DNA of 64,000 nt from positions 73,133,972 through 73,197,971 of the forward strand of contig OX439040.1 of the NCBI GenBank assembly GCA_949317995.1. Direction: 5' to 3'. Shown one piece after another: positions 32,501 to 41,300 of the stretch (its first letter is position 1; each line of letters starts with the position of its first letter). A program made the translations under genes and the position numbers. Under the pieces are notes generated by a model that saw nothing but the letters and a program-made list of their open reading frames with translations, did no database searches and was not told where the DNA came from. Origin of the DNA: Acholoe squamosa (Eukaryota > Annelida > Polychaeta > Phyllodocida > Polynoidae).

Positions 32501-34968
32501 GACCTGGCCAACCAGGACAAGATCGATTATGGCTATGTACCTGTAGGTTTGTTTATGGAACAGATATTTGATGATTCAAATATTGAGGTTTACATACCAA
32601 GGGTATGAATACAGTTATTTTTTTCAGTGACTCTCATGTTAAAATAGCCGACCTTACCACTTTAGCAGTACCTTGCCCCCTTCATGAAACAGGGCAGGCT
32701 CCTTTATTTTGTGTTTGGTTTAGGTAGGCCTTTCAAAAAGCGAGCAGATAACCACCACAGTACAGTGTCTTAATTTGATAAAAGAGTGCTATATCTGGAT
32801 CTGAATTCTTCTGAAAAGGCTTGGTCCTAATGAAAAGGAGGGGGTGCAAAATGTTACTTTAGGAGGTTAATAGGCCAATGTTGAGTAGAGTTTCCAAACT
32901 CTGTCGAAAGTTTAAAAAGTTTTTTGCCAAGCAGAATACTCAATGATACCACTTACTGTGTTTAGTAGGTTCCTACTTTGTCTTATTTAATAAAATTATG
33001 AACATATTTGTCTTTTCATATGGTATTTCTTTTTTAACTTGTTTCTTTTTCTTCCTTTCAAAAAGGGAGGCACTATAGACTGGTATTTCAAGAAGTCCGC
33101 CACTGGACGTGTATATGATGCTATGAGGAAGTACTGGGCTAGGAAGAAAGACAGAGTTCATGTCAAAAGCACAGCTGAAGGTAGGCTTTCTATGTTAAAA
33201 GCTGATTGCATTTTTGTGGCTAATTGCAGTGTTCCTGATGCCAAGATACCTAAAAATCATCAGGAAAGGTATGGTAGCAGATTTTAAGCCCTCCCCTACC
33301 ACAGCTCCCTAACACTGTATACTAGGTTGTTAGGGAAAGCTTCCAATGGTAGGAAGTGGGTATAATAGAATTAAAAAAATAACCAGTAGTGGCTGTGAAG
33401 CAGCCTCCTGTAGTGTGTGCACAAATTTATATTACATAGCAATGTCTGTAAGGACCCAAAACTTCTTTTCCTTGCCCTGTCCTTTCTTAAAAGAGCCTCT
33501 TCTTTCAGTCCCGCCCCCCCCCCATTCCAACATTTCTTGGAATGAGCCATATAAAATTTGATTTACTTGTACAGGTATTGAGCGTGTGAAGCAGGGTAAC
33601 TATGTATTCTTTATGGAGAAGTATGCTGCTGAATATTCTGCTAGTCAGCATTGTGACATCATGACTGTTGGTGAGATGGTCGGGCATCGTGCCTTTGGGT
33701 TTGCCGTCCCACACAGCATGGATCATCAGCTAAGTGACAGCCTACACACTGCCATCCTGGAAATGATGGAGGAAGGTAGGAACATGGATATAATTGTATA
33801 GCTCTTTATTTTTGGTAGGATAGGAAAAACACTTTGTCTACTTCTTGTTCAATGTTGTTGAATATAGGATCTAATCATTTTTCTTAACACATGTTAAATA
33901 TAGCAGCATTGCTAAATGTCTTTTCCCTAACATAGGCCTAAGTGATTTTGGTCTTGGCATCTTATGCAGGCAATTGCTCTTGTAAGCAGGTCATATATGA
34001 TATTCTAGGATACCCATATAAGCTAACCCATTAGTTGTTTTGTATGGGATAAAGCCTTTAAAAATTTGGAAAATAAATGGCCATGTGGCCATGTGGCTCT
34101 TTCTAAATGATTCTCTCTGTAAACATCACTTATGAATGCTAGGTGATAGAATAGATAGGATGCCCCTGGGTCATCCAAAGAATCTTGGGCTGTATGATAC
34201 TGTTCTTTAGTATAAATCCCTTGTATTCATAAGATTTGCCCCCCCCCCAATGCTTGCTGATTCTATAAGGCACACTAGGGGTCTATCCTCTCATATAAGC
34301 CACCCCTATTGTGCATGGAATTATGGTGATATGAAAAGACAACCATATATTTTTATCTTTATTGTTGAATATTTGCTAGGTGACATTGAGATAATGGAGA
34401 AGAAGTGGTGGAGTTCTAGGAGTAAATGCTGGAGACAGCAAGCCATGGAACGGAAGTCTAGAGAGCAGTCAGCGCTGTACATCAACAAACCTAAGGTGGT
34501 CAGCATGAACATGTTCCGGGGACCTGTGGTGCTGCTAGCTGTAGGAGTCATCCTTACCATCCTTGTAGCCATAGCCGAGGTCGTCTTCTTCAAGTACAAA
34601 GGCCGTGTAAGTATTGTCTCTATAACTGCAGGAATCTTAAGCCCTTTAAAGCCCACTTATACAGGAGTGCATTAGGCCCATTGGAGCACTATGCCAACCC
34701 ACAGGGTCTGTATCAATGACCTTTTAAACATGGTTCAAACCTGAAGGGCAATTTTATCATGCATGAATGCAGCCCTGGAAACTAAGGTCTACTTATAGTA
34801 GAACTGCATTTTACAAATGGACAAAGTGTATTTAAAGTAACAACCCTTACTATCTAGCTGAAGAGGGTAATTGAATCAAATAATCCAATAATGTTTTTCC
34901 AACAGTACCAACGTCAAAACCGCCCCAGGGATGCTAAGCTACAGATGGATGATGACACAGCGATCTAA
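10873..34968 (+). CDS. Divergent ionotropic glutamate receptor, copy B (ten exons, 516 residues, no amino-terminal domain)
   Basis: Exons: 10873-10960, 14419-14468, 30163-30375, 31068-31301, 31610-31757, 32331-32542, 33066-33180, 33575-33775, 34380-34606 and 34906-34968. Junctions are AG/GT, phases agree and the sum is 1551 nt. Exon 1 encodes a signal peptide with a run of five leucines, and splices straight into the ligand-binding S1 half (VRVVTTEHEPY), so the usual N-terminal clamshell domain is absent. M1 is at about residues 182-205, the pore at 228-246, M3 at 258-285 and M4 at 455-485. The S1 arginine (TAAREK), S2 glutamate (FFMEKY) and S2 cysteines are kept. The M3 gate reads MYTGSVVNHLF, the Q/R site is Trp 243, and the S2 serine-threonine pair of copy A is changed (GGTIDWYF). 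Known relatives without this domain are the vertebrate kainate-binding proteins. Whether this protein conducts current is not known. Confidence 0.92.
11350..14108. repeat. Tandem duplication, about 1 kb unit, in intron 1 of iGluR B
   Basis: Unit 1 (11350-13077) and unit 2 (13078-14108) both start AAAATCCAATATGGCTG and end GTGTTTATCATGGGTTACAT. They agree closely along their length. The difference in length is due to a 704-bp insertion in unit 1 (11463-12166). Confidence 0.9.
11463..12166. mobile_element. Tc1/mariner-type MITE with TA target duplication and empty site
   Basis: Ends are CTGTATTTCC and GGAAATACAG, with TA on both sides (11461-11462 and 12167-12168). The second unit of the surrounding tandem duplication shows the unoccupied site with a single TA at 13191-13192, so both ends of the element are fixed exactly. 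The interior has no open transposase frame. It has repeated phrases such as GGCTTATATTCGGGGC in subterminal positions. Confidence 0.9.
14620..14714. repeat. Dispersed 95-bp repeat, copy 1
   Basis: Begins TGAAGCCATGTGTTGTGCC and ends GAGCAGCA. A copy with only a few differences is at 19399-19494. The origin is unknown: no terminal inverted repeat or tail can be seen. Confidence 0.8.
14969..15480 (-). pseudogene. Ty3/gypsy fragment, protease C-terminal part and beyond
   Basis: On the - strand this continues the gypsy protease interrupted at about 16676: the frame reads LVTYNGSAIECFGSI and then a segment ending GPAVCGLPLAEELGL, typical of the second half of an LTR-retrotransposon protease. The frame stays open to 15073 but no reverse transcriptase is recognisable, so the pol region is truncated. 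The downstream boundary is not defined. Confidence 0.6.
15481..16676 (-). mobile_element. 5'-truncated non-LTR retrotransposon inserted in gypsy fragment
   Basis: On the - strand, 15977-16672 encodes the end of a LINE reverse transcriptase: KTKVMIF, then YKYLGVILDPLLSYG, then the thumb-like region ILPYMDYAD and a tail resembling AQQWNLLP. It is followed by a 3' UTR with two copies of a roughly 78-bp segment (15523-15600 and 15601-15677), then AATAAA and a short A tail at 15482-15490. The missing 5' part is the usual result of incomplete target-primed reverse transcription. It interrupts the gypsy protease frame, which resumes on the other side. No clear target duplication was found. Confidence 0.8.
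16677..17784 (-). pseudogene. Ty3/gypsy gag-protease, N-terminal part
   Basis: The - strand frame starts MATKHVPKMAFAGTG at 17784 and encodes a capsid-like Gag with a hydrophobic alpha-helical region. After an in-frame TGA (17188-17190) the same frame continues with two zinc knuckles (CKCGLRHKEDKKSC and CYNCGEVGHWGKVC) and an aspartic protease start (KIDTGAMANMLP). It then breaks at about 16676, where a non-LTR element is inserted. The remaining protease lies at 15073-15480. No LTR was recognised on either side, and no reverse transcriptase follows. The element is not autonomous. The TGA could be a nonsense mutation or a programmed stop, and one copy cannot decide. Confidence 0.85.
17785..18911. 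other. Repetitive region without gene
   Basis: 18090-18360 has repeated GGGCA-containing phrases on both strands and resembles a decayed inverted-repeat element. No coding segment or LTR boundary could be supported. Confidence 0.4.
18912..19232. mobile_element. Possible MITE with CCCAGRTRGCA ends
   Basis: Ends CCCAGATGGCA and TGCTACCTGGG are imperfect inverted repeats (9 of 11). The interior has repeated phrases TTCAGCCACACCAAAA and CCCATGTTGA in direct orientation. There is no coding capacity. Confidence 0.45.
19399..19494. repeat. Dispersed 95-bp repeat, copy 2
   Basis: Near-identical to 14620-14714 in the same orientation and within the same intron of iGluR B. Confidence 0.8.
19803..20518. 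mobile_element. Fold-back element with GTCATTTCAGACCC arms
   Basis: The left arm (19803-19907) has about six tandem units of GTCATTTCAGACCCA-like sequence. The right arm (20405-20518) has about seven units of the reverse complement (GGGTCTGAAATGAC). The 500-bp interior is unique with no protein recognised. Both flanks are GT-rich microsatellite. Inverted arms of short tandem units are the hallmark of fold-back transposons. Confidence 0.8.
20525..20575. repeat. (TG)n microsatellite
   Basis: GT dinucleotide run lying between the fold-back element at 19803-20518 and the inverted repeat starting at 20579. Confidence 0.95.
21310..21605. repeat. Tandem repeat with CCTTATGAGGTACACA units
   Basis: About six imperfect units containing TTATGAGGTACACACACA and CAGTTACAGAGT. 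Two adjacent units at about 21432-21560 share a longer GTACTCTGATGTTAGCCTTG block. It is noncoding. Confidence 0.85.
22020..23187. repeat. Tandem repeat array, left arm of the 8.7 kb interval
   Basis: Units of about 46 bp combine CACACAGTGTGTGTAGGCAA, a variable TAG or CTG, AGGACATGG and TCTTAGATACACTCC. About 20 imperfect units are present, interrupted at 22560-22690 by unrelated sequence. The reverse-complement array is at 28640-28935, and a single unit is at 27412-27455. Confidence 0.9.
24207..24917 (+). pseudogene. LINE endonuclease fragment
   Basis: 236-codon open frame encoding most of an apurinic-like endonuclease that nicks target DNA for LINE integration. Motifs in order: HESVTVSE, VYRPPDG, GDMNTN, DLIST and ISDHEPVY. 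The N-terminal WN motif is separated by a deletion (it reads HWNAHSLT at about 24155), so the domain is incomplete. Confidence 0.85.
25291..26481 (+). pseudogene. LINE reverse transcriptase with in-frame stop
   Basis: The same frame runs through 25291-25872 and 26008-26481, with one TAA at 25870-25872. The RT fingers and palm are recognisable, including QNGFREEHST, DFRKAFDTLDH, GVPQGSMLGP and HYADDTAIF. It ends with YKYLGVTLDSQLTF, then a frameshift. It is a clear pseudogene. Confidence 0.88.
26618..26962. mobile_element. MITE with CCCACTTGGCA ends, full of AAACGTTTTT
   Basis: Ends CCCACTTGGCAAAAAACG and CGTTTTTCTGCCAAGTGGG are inverted. The 345-bp interior repeats AACGTTTTT phrases on both strands. 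It splits the C-terminal coding region of the LINE at 23188-27100, so it is younger than that LINE. Fragments of the family appear at about 21029-21090, 36053-36085 and 39450-39650. Confidence 0.8.
27118..27187 (+). tRNA. tRNA-like sequence, probably a SINE head
   Basis: Has RNA polymerase III box A-like GTGGCGCAGTGCATAGG and box B GGTTCGATCCC in the right spacing. A full cloverleaf cannot be folded convincingly, so this is more likely a tRNA-derived SINE start than a working tRNA gene. It follows directly on the LINE pseudogene end. Confidence 0.4.
27779..28018 (-). CDS. Helix-turn-helix ORF, transposase-like N terminus
   Basis: 79-codon frame on the - strand. Residues about 24-58 (starting KKQAKVVKFMSEGNFKVKAA and ending VQEWVKK) have the spacing of a Psq/Brinker-type helix-turn-helix found at the start of pogo/CENP-B-like proteins and other transposases. 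The codons for KKM are followed by GTAGGAGTG, a plausible splice donor, so only the first exon may be visible. No DDE catalytic exon was found nearby. It sits inside the 8.7 kb inverted-repeat interval and could be the remnant of its transposase, but this is inference. Confidence 0.5.
   Translation of the reverse strand: MATDSQSTGLQAHSQTDSINSARMKKQAKVVKFMSEGNFKVKAAAHFGVNEKQVQEWVKKMVGVKQSFKRVILMLFLGG
28640..28935. repeat. Tandem repeat array, right arm of the 8.7 kb interval
   Basis: Units read CCATGTCCTCAGTTTGCATA and TCCTCTATTTGCATACACA, the reverse complement of the array at 22020-23187. Shorter than the left arm. Further isolated units lie at 29060-29120. Confidence 0.85.
29836..30127 (+). 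mobile_element. tRNA-derived SINE immediately upstream of iGluR B exon 3
   Basis: A tRNA-like head has box A-like TGTGGTACAGTGG and box B-like AGTTTCAAATCCC. It is followed by a unique body and an A-rich tail (AAATAAAAATAAAATAC) ending about 36 bp before the exon at 30163. The 3' splice site of exon 3 remains intact. Confidence 0.7.
31908..32060. repeat. TGCATCATG-family repeat in iGluR B intron
   Basis: Phrases such as CCCTCTAGAGGCCACTAATG, GTAATCATGATGCATGAATG and AAGTAACTCAGTAGGGCTGG match the palindromic repeat family best seen at 61690-61895. Degenerate copy. Confidence 0.55.
34648..34800. mobile_element. Palindromic TGCATCATG-family repeat in intron of iGluR B
   Basis: Lies in the same intron position as the copy at 6640-6800 in iGluR A. 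Shared phrases include GGGCAATTTT and TCATGCATGAATGCAGCC. This supports insertion before the gene duplication. Confidence 0.65.
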
Positions 34969-35600
34969 TGTCACCACTTGAAAACTTCATCACATGTGAA
35001 TAGTCACTCATGTACTAGTGCAGCATGGCCTTGTCATGATGCGCCGATGGAGTGCACCAATTGATGCATCATGCCAACTCTCTGGGGGTGCATTTATCTA
35101 CTATCCTTGACATCTAGACCACATGATGCCGACACTAGCAAATTACATGTTTATAGGTGGGCCCTAGGTTTTGAAAGCAGGAGTCCACTATGCATCATCA
35201 TTCCAATCCTTTGCAGCCATTCCATTCTTTATGGTTGACCTGATTATTGTGACCAATCTTTTCAAAAATATATGAATACACCTAGATAAACAAATCAATC
35301 CACAAATAAAGATTAGTGCAGGGGGTTTTACCTCTTTACAGAACCTAGTTATACTGTACTCTCTATGCTCTTGATGATATGACCCCGCACATTGGGATTC
35401 AATTTTACCATACCCATCTCCAAGCACATGTTTAAGACAAACCCTCTAACAGGGACGACTGATATCAACATTATTTTGGGCTTCCATTGCATCATCACTT
35501 TCACTGAATGCAAACATTGTAACTTGGCCACAGCAAATTTTAATTGTTTATTTTTGTACTGTATTTTTGTACCAGTATTGATCAATAGGGTATATAAAGC
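34969..35600 (+). other. 3' UTR region of iGluR B
   Basis: Similar along its length to 6959-7500 after iGluR A, including ACTATGCATCATCATTC and the following block. AATAAA at 35305-35310 is the candidate poly(A) signal. Confidence 0.55.
35305..35310 (+). promoter_or_regulatory. Candidate polyadenylation signal AATAAA, iGluR B
   Basis: AATAAA lies 337 bases after the stop, in the block conserved with iGluR A. Confidence 0.45.
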
Positions 35601-36105
35601 TTTTATTAGCACTTTGAAAGATGTGTAGATCTTGGCTTAGTTTTATGAGTGATTTTTGGTATGAACAAAATATTTCAGTGTGTGAGAATGGGGTTATATG
35701 TATCTGCTGTGTAACTTTGTAAGGCCAAAAAAATAGTTTGTTGCTAGTAACATGACTTGAAAAGGTAGGGGTTGGTAGGTCGGATTTGTTTTTTACATTA
35801 TGTGCTAGGGCACATATCAACGGCTGTATCAAATTCTTTGATTTCATTACAAAATAATGATGGAAAAAGTTGACAACTGTGAAAGAGGGGAAGAATATGA
35901 AAAGAAAAATGGACAAAAATAGAAAAATCCTCAAAAAAGTATGAAAACTTTCAAAAAATTAAGAAAAATTCCTTTATAAAAAAAGACAAAATTCTTCAAA
36001 GTTAAAAAAAAAGTGTTTGGGGCCGTCTTGCTAGGATCTATTAAGCAATTATTCCACTTGGCAGAAAATGAAAAACACGTTCTTTAAAGGTCCCTAAGTT
36101 CACTA

Positions 36106-36338
36106 CCATAAAACCTTGCGTAGAAGACGCGTCCTCTACGCCAAACAAATGCCTTGTGTATCTTATAGGATTTCCTCAAGTTTGGGGTGCGTCTTATATG
36201 AGGGGTACTTTTACTATAGAAATGTACTTATCTTACAAATATCACCATTAAAATGTGCGTCTTATACGCGAAAATGCATGTGCTGAGTTTGGGGTGCGTC
36301 TTATACGCGCAACGCGTCTTCTACGCGGGAGATTACGG
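36106..36338. mobile_element. MITE with CGCGTATAAG/ACGCGGGAGATTACGG ends
   Basis: The left end CCATAAAACCTTGCGTAG is degenerate. The right end is CTACGCGGGAGATTACGG. The interior repeats GGGGTGCGTCTTATA phrases. It is the same family as the better copy at 60979-61221. Confidence 0.65.
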
Positions 36339-36366
36339 TGTTTGTTTTAAACATAAAAAAAAATTA

Positions 36367-36614
36367 GGCCACACCAAAAAGTTGGTCTGCGGATTTCCCT
36401 CTCCATATTTTCGGAAATCTCGTCTACGGATTTCGCTCGCTTCACTTTCTACAAGTTATCTCTTTGTGATGTTTGGCAAAATTTAAAAAAAAAAAAAAAT
36501 TGTTCGCTCGCCTCAATTTCCCAGCAAGGAATCCATTGGATGCCAAAAAATTCTTAAAAAAACATTTTTTCAAAACCAAAATCCGTAGACCAACTTATTT
36601 TTTTTGGTGTGGCA
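36367..36614. mobile_element. PIF/Harbinger-like MITE (GGCCACACCAAAAA ends), copy 1
   Basis: Begins GGCCACACCAAAAAGTTGG and ends near TTTTTTTGGTGTGGC. The interior has TCCGTAGACCAACTT-type phrases on both strands. It is flanked on the left by TTA; the right terminus has lost its last base. The better copy is at 56816-57118. Confidence 0.75.
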
Positions 36615-37716
36615 CAACCATATTTTGAATTTTGGGGAATCTCTAGAAAAAAAGAAGAGACAAACACCACAGATTGACATTATATTCAGCGGCATTCACA
36701 ATACTTTTATTACATAGGGTCAAGCAGTTTTAGCATTATATTTTAGATGATCATATTGGGAACATGTCCTGTCTTGCGTCAAACCCCTGGGGTCATACTA
36801 GTATACTGATTTCTTATATTTTATTTATATTCATAATAATAATAAGTTTGTTCCTTTATTTGTTCACAAAATCAGACATATCACCTTCCCTATTCGTACA
36901 AGTAGCACTTAGACTGTCTCTATATTCCCACCTTGAACAGTTATTGTACAAATACAACTAAAATACAATATAGGGGAAGAATCAGATCATCAATCACGAG
37001 TTTGGCTGAATTTGACAATAGAAATAAAGGATTCAGTGAGTCTTAAATTAAGCGCTCGGGCGCTTATTGTTTTTAATACCCCTGTACCCCATCATCTATT
37101 TCAGACTGGTGATCATTTGAGACCCCGGCACTTAAACGGGCTATTAAGGTAATCGACCACCGCAGAAACAGTTTAGAACAGTAATGTAAAACCTATATAT
37201 ATAAGCCACATCTGCAAATAGACCGCACCCTGACTTCTGACGCTATAATTCACATTTTTGCCTTTTGTCTGAAAGGGTTCCATTCCTTACCATAGTCTAT
37301 ACATACATTATGTAAAACCCGCATTTATATACACCCATATGACCCCATATGATAAAGTAGCCCCTGAAATGCTCGACAAGCCAGGGCTTATATGCAGGGT
37401 TTTAACGCATTTGGCTTTAAGTTTTCCCCCATGGAGTAATGTCATACAATAATGAAATAATGCCGTAAATGTTTGTCAATTTTGGCCAAATTCGTGAGAA
37501 GTGACCTTCAATGAGAATAATAATCACTATATGTTAGGATAGACCTCCTATTATAAATATCCTCTAGAACCATTGGAAAGACAAGTATATAACTTAGACA
37601 TTGACAAGGGGAGACACTCAACATATGACCATTAGTGACTCAAGTAACATAAACCCCTGTAAGCCAAGTCAGAGCTAACAAATAGTACAACCTTCAAAAT
37701 CAACAATTGCTCCTTA
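36615..37716. other. Region without gene
   Basis: AT-rich. 37035-37150 and 37370-37400 carry degenerate CGCTTAT-type MITE phrases. A TTTATT at 36706-36711 would be an AATAAA on the - strand, but it is 1.6 kb past the STAMBP stop and cannot be tied to it. Confidence 0.4.
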
Positions 37717-37983
37717 GGGAGTGGTCATTTCCCAACAACAGCGGGAAGGGGGTGGATGGATTACGGGGGACTGGGGAAAAAAATCAAATCCCTCTTGACG
37801 AGTGGTAGGGGCAAAACAAAATTCAGCCCCGTGAAATGAACAAGCACATGTATAATTATACGAATTAAGTGGGAACAGAAAAGTGTTTCACATCTCTCTG
37901 AGAGGGGGCAGTGGGAAACTTTTCTGAGTGCCTGTGCCCAAAAGCTACCCCGCACCCCATGTTGCTGGAAAATGACCACTCGC
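37717..37983. mobile_element. MITE of GGGAGTGG family with TTA target duplication
   Basis: Ends GGGAGTGGTCATTTCC and GGAAAATGACCACTCGC are flanked by TTA on both sides (37714-37716 and 37984-37986). The 3-bp TWA duplication is typical of PIF/Harbinger elements. No coding content. Confidence 0.75.
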
Positions 37984-38350
37984 TTAATTAGCCCTTAATA
38001 CACAAGATAATGCATCATGCTTCATGTTCGTGATCCAGTATTGGCGAGTAACTCACCAGCAGTGTATTTGGGCATCATGGTGTCCCTTTTGAGAGTGATA
38101 CGTAAATGAAGCACCGATACAGTACTCTCTACTCCAGGGCTGCATTCTTGCATCATGATGACAAACGGATATAATTCATTAATGCATTACGCAGTCCGTA
38201 ATTAAGGGTTAATAATAACTCACACATTTGACTGTCAACAATCTTAACAATCATATATCCTTGGTGGGTTATGTTTTCTATAAATTTCGGCATAAAATGA
38301 AGATGAATCAGAAGGTCCTTTTTTTCTAAGAAAAAAGTCTAAATTGTCGA

Positions 38351-41300
38351 TCATCTCCGCAAGTCCAGGACTGTAGCACGACTCGCGTTATCCAGTTTCA
38401 CATGCCCGCTATTCTGTAAGGGAGTAAAGAAAAGTATTACAAAATGACAATTGGGGTGTCATTATCCATTCAGGGGTCCAATGATACCTACGAGTTTAGG
38501 TTTCTTGGTCGTTATGACACCAATTTATCAAATAGAGTTGCTAGTGTAGAGGCACGAATATCCGGAAGGGCAGGTCACTGGATACTGTGCGCTCTGATTA
38601 GATATTGACTGATTGGCATGTTGTGGAGGAATTGTGTTCACCAGCCAGCTCTGTCGCTTAGTGGTAGAGCACTTGCCCTGGGTGTGAGAGGTCCCTGGTT
38701 CGAAACCAGACATAGCTTGAACACTTTTCCAATACCACTACACTATTATTCAAGTAATAATGTCTGCTAAACAGACAAATAACAAACTATATGAAAACAA
38801 GGACTACACGTTTCTGTATGGGCTCCTTTTGTGATCTGAGTACATCATTCCAATGTCTAACTGCCCAAAATACTTTAGTAAGAGCTCTGCATTCAAAACA
38901 CCATGCACTCTACAGGCAGACCCTATTCACCACGCATCCCTTATGTACCACTTATTGAGTAGAAACGAAGTTATTTACAAGCACTAGCTATCGGTAGTTT
39001 AGGATTGGGAGAGCATTGTACAGCACATAGGCGCCCTCTATTGATAATCTGCAAAACTATGAAGTGGCCGATTAATTCTTAGGCCAATATTTGTAATACA
39101 GAGCATATAGTTTCCATGCTTTGGGGCAGATATATACTTGACCTATTCATTTGACATTTTCATATATTGCTAACAATATCACCTAGAATACCAATAGGTG
39201 GATATCTAAAACCTAGTCTTTTCCCAGTGGACATACCCACTTTAAGAAAGTATTTAGAACTCACCTCAAACAGTGGCGGTTCTATGGGGTGGGGGTGGAA
39301 ACCAGGTTGGCGGCAGTTGGAGATAAAGTCTAATCCATGATCCTGTGTCAGTGAGAAGAATCCAGTTCTGAAGTAGAAGAAATCAGGAAATTAATGAGTT
39401 TTGTATAAAAAGAGGTGTTACTACAAGATGACGGGATTAACCCTTTAATTTTGCAAACTTTTGGGTTAGGTTTGGGTAAAAATATTTGTGAAAAACGTGT
39501 TTTTCTTACATTGAAAAACGTTTTCAATGTAATGCAAAAAAAAAGTCAACATTAGTTTTTTCACCGTTTAAGATTAAAACTACATTTTAATAACATGAAA
39601 AAAACAAACGGGGAACCTAAAAAGACTTCTTTTTACGCTAAAGAAAACAAGGTTCTATATTTTTCCCACGATGCACACCTGCAATGCTGGGGAATTATCT
39701 GCCAATGGTGCATTGGCGTATTAGAGTTGCGCGGGGATGGGCCCGTCTACACCTTATAGAACGTAGATGAAGTCAGGGTGTGGCTTATAGGCAGGGATAC
39801 CTTTTCTATATAACAATACTAAACTGTCCACAATCAAGACCTAGATGAGCCCAGGGTACACCTTATATGCAAGGTTCTCCTTATACACGCGGGATTACGG
39901 CAACTTACTCTTGGTATTTAGGTGCGCAGACAATAGCGACGGCCTCAGGTAACATAAGTTGGTAGGAGCAGTGTGTGTGTAGGTCCACGCTTGACAGGAA
40001 TGCCGTCTGCGTCGGGTGTGTCTGAAAGTTTATAACAGCAAACTTTATATATTCTCCATATACAGCATCATGAACAATATCAGAGCATTCTTTGTCATTA
40101 AGAGGCAATGGCATTTAGGGAGTGACCTTTTTTTAACAACGGGGGGTGGGGGGTGAGGGTCAAAATGTTTTTCGACCCTTGACTGGGGCAGGTCAAAAAA
40201 TTTTCAGCCCCTCTGAGGGGTGGGGGTCAATATAATTTTGCCTGTTTTCATCAAAAAAGGAAACTGATAACCATAATACACCGCATATAAAGCACAGGTT
40301 TTAAGCGAGGATGGGGCCCAACTGCGCCTTATAGCACAAGAAAAAGATGGGCTTGAGCCAGGTATTATATTATAGAACACTTATACTTCAGATGTCAGGG
40401 TGTGGCTTATACGCTTGGTTTTATGGTAATAGTGACTTTGTATTTTGTATGTGCCTCTAATTTCTATGAGTATTTAAACAAAGTAGTCCTTACATGGATC
40501 CAGCCCAGTGTAATCAGGTCATATTTGTCTTGGACATCAAAAAGTTCCTCTTCACTCTCTGTTTGGCACGAGTCAGGTGTACCCGACTGTTTGGGGATGA
40601 CCAGGTGAGTGATCTGGAACGCATTACGGGCCTGAAAATCACAAAAATAACAATTAATCGAAATACTGTGGAAATCACACAATGCTTATAAGATGATGAA
40701 AGATGAACAACGGGATTCTATGTCAAACTTAAATTCTTTCCACATAATTCATTTTCAAAGCGACCTATACAAGTAAAATTACTAATGTATATTTTTGATA
40801 ATGAGATCTCATTATCAAAAAAAAAAAAAAAAAAAAAATGATAATGAAAATGAAAATGAAAATGAAAATGAAAATGAAAATGAAAATGAAAATGAAAATG
40901 ATAATGATAATGATAATGAAAATGAAAATGAAAATGAAAATGAAAATGAAAATGAAAATGAAAATGAAAATGAAAATGATAATGATAATGATAATGAAAA
41001 TGAAAATGATAATGAAAATGATAATGATAATGATAATGATAATGAAAATGATAATGATAATGATAATGATAATGAAAATGATAATGAAAATGATAATGAT
41101 AATGATAATGATAATGAAAATGAAAATGATAATGATAATGATAATGATAATGATAATGATAATGATAATGATAATGATAATGATAATGATAATGATAATG
41201 ATAATGATAATGATAATGATAATGATAATGATAATGATAATGATAATGATAATGATAATGATAATGATAATGATAATGATAATGAAAATGATAATGAAAA

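Noticed and set aside
34321-34656. - strand ORF of 111 codons across iGluR B
   Set aside because: It is the complement of a conserved receptor exon. The same shadow occurs at 6313-6594 opposite copy A.
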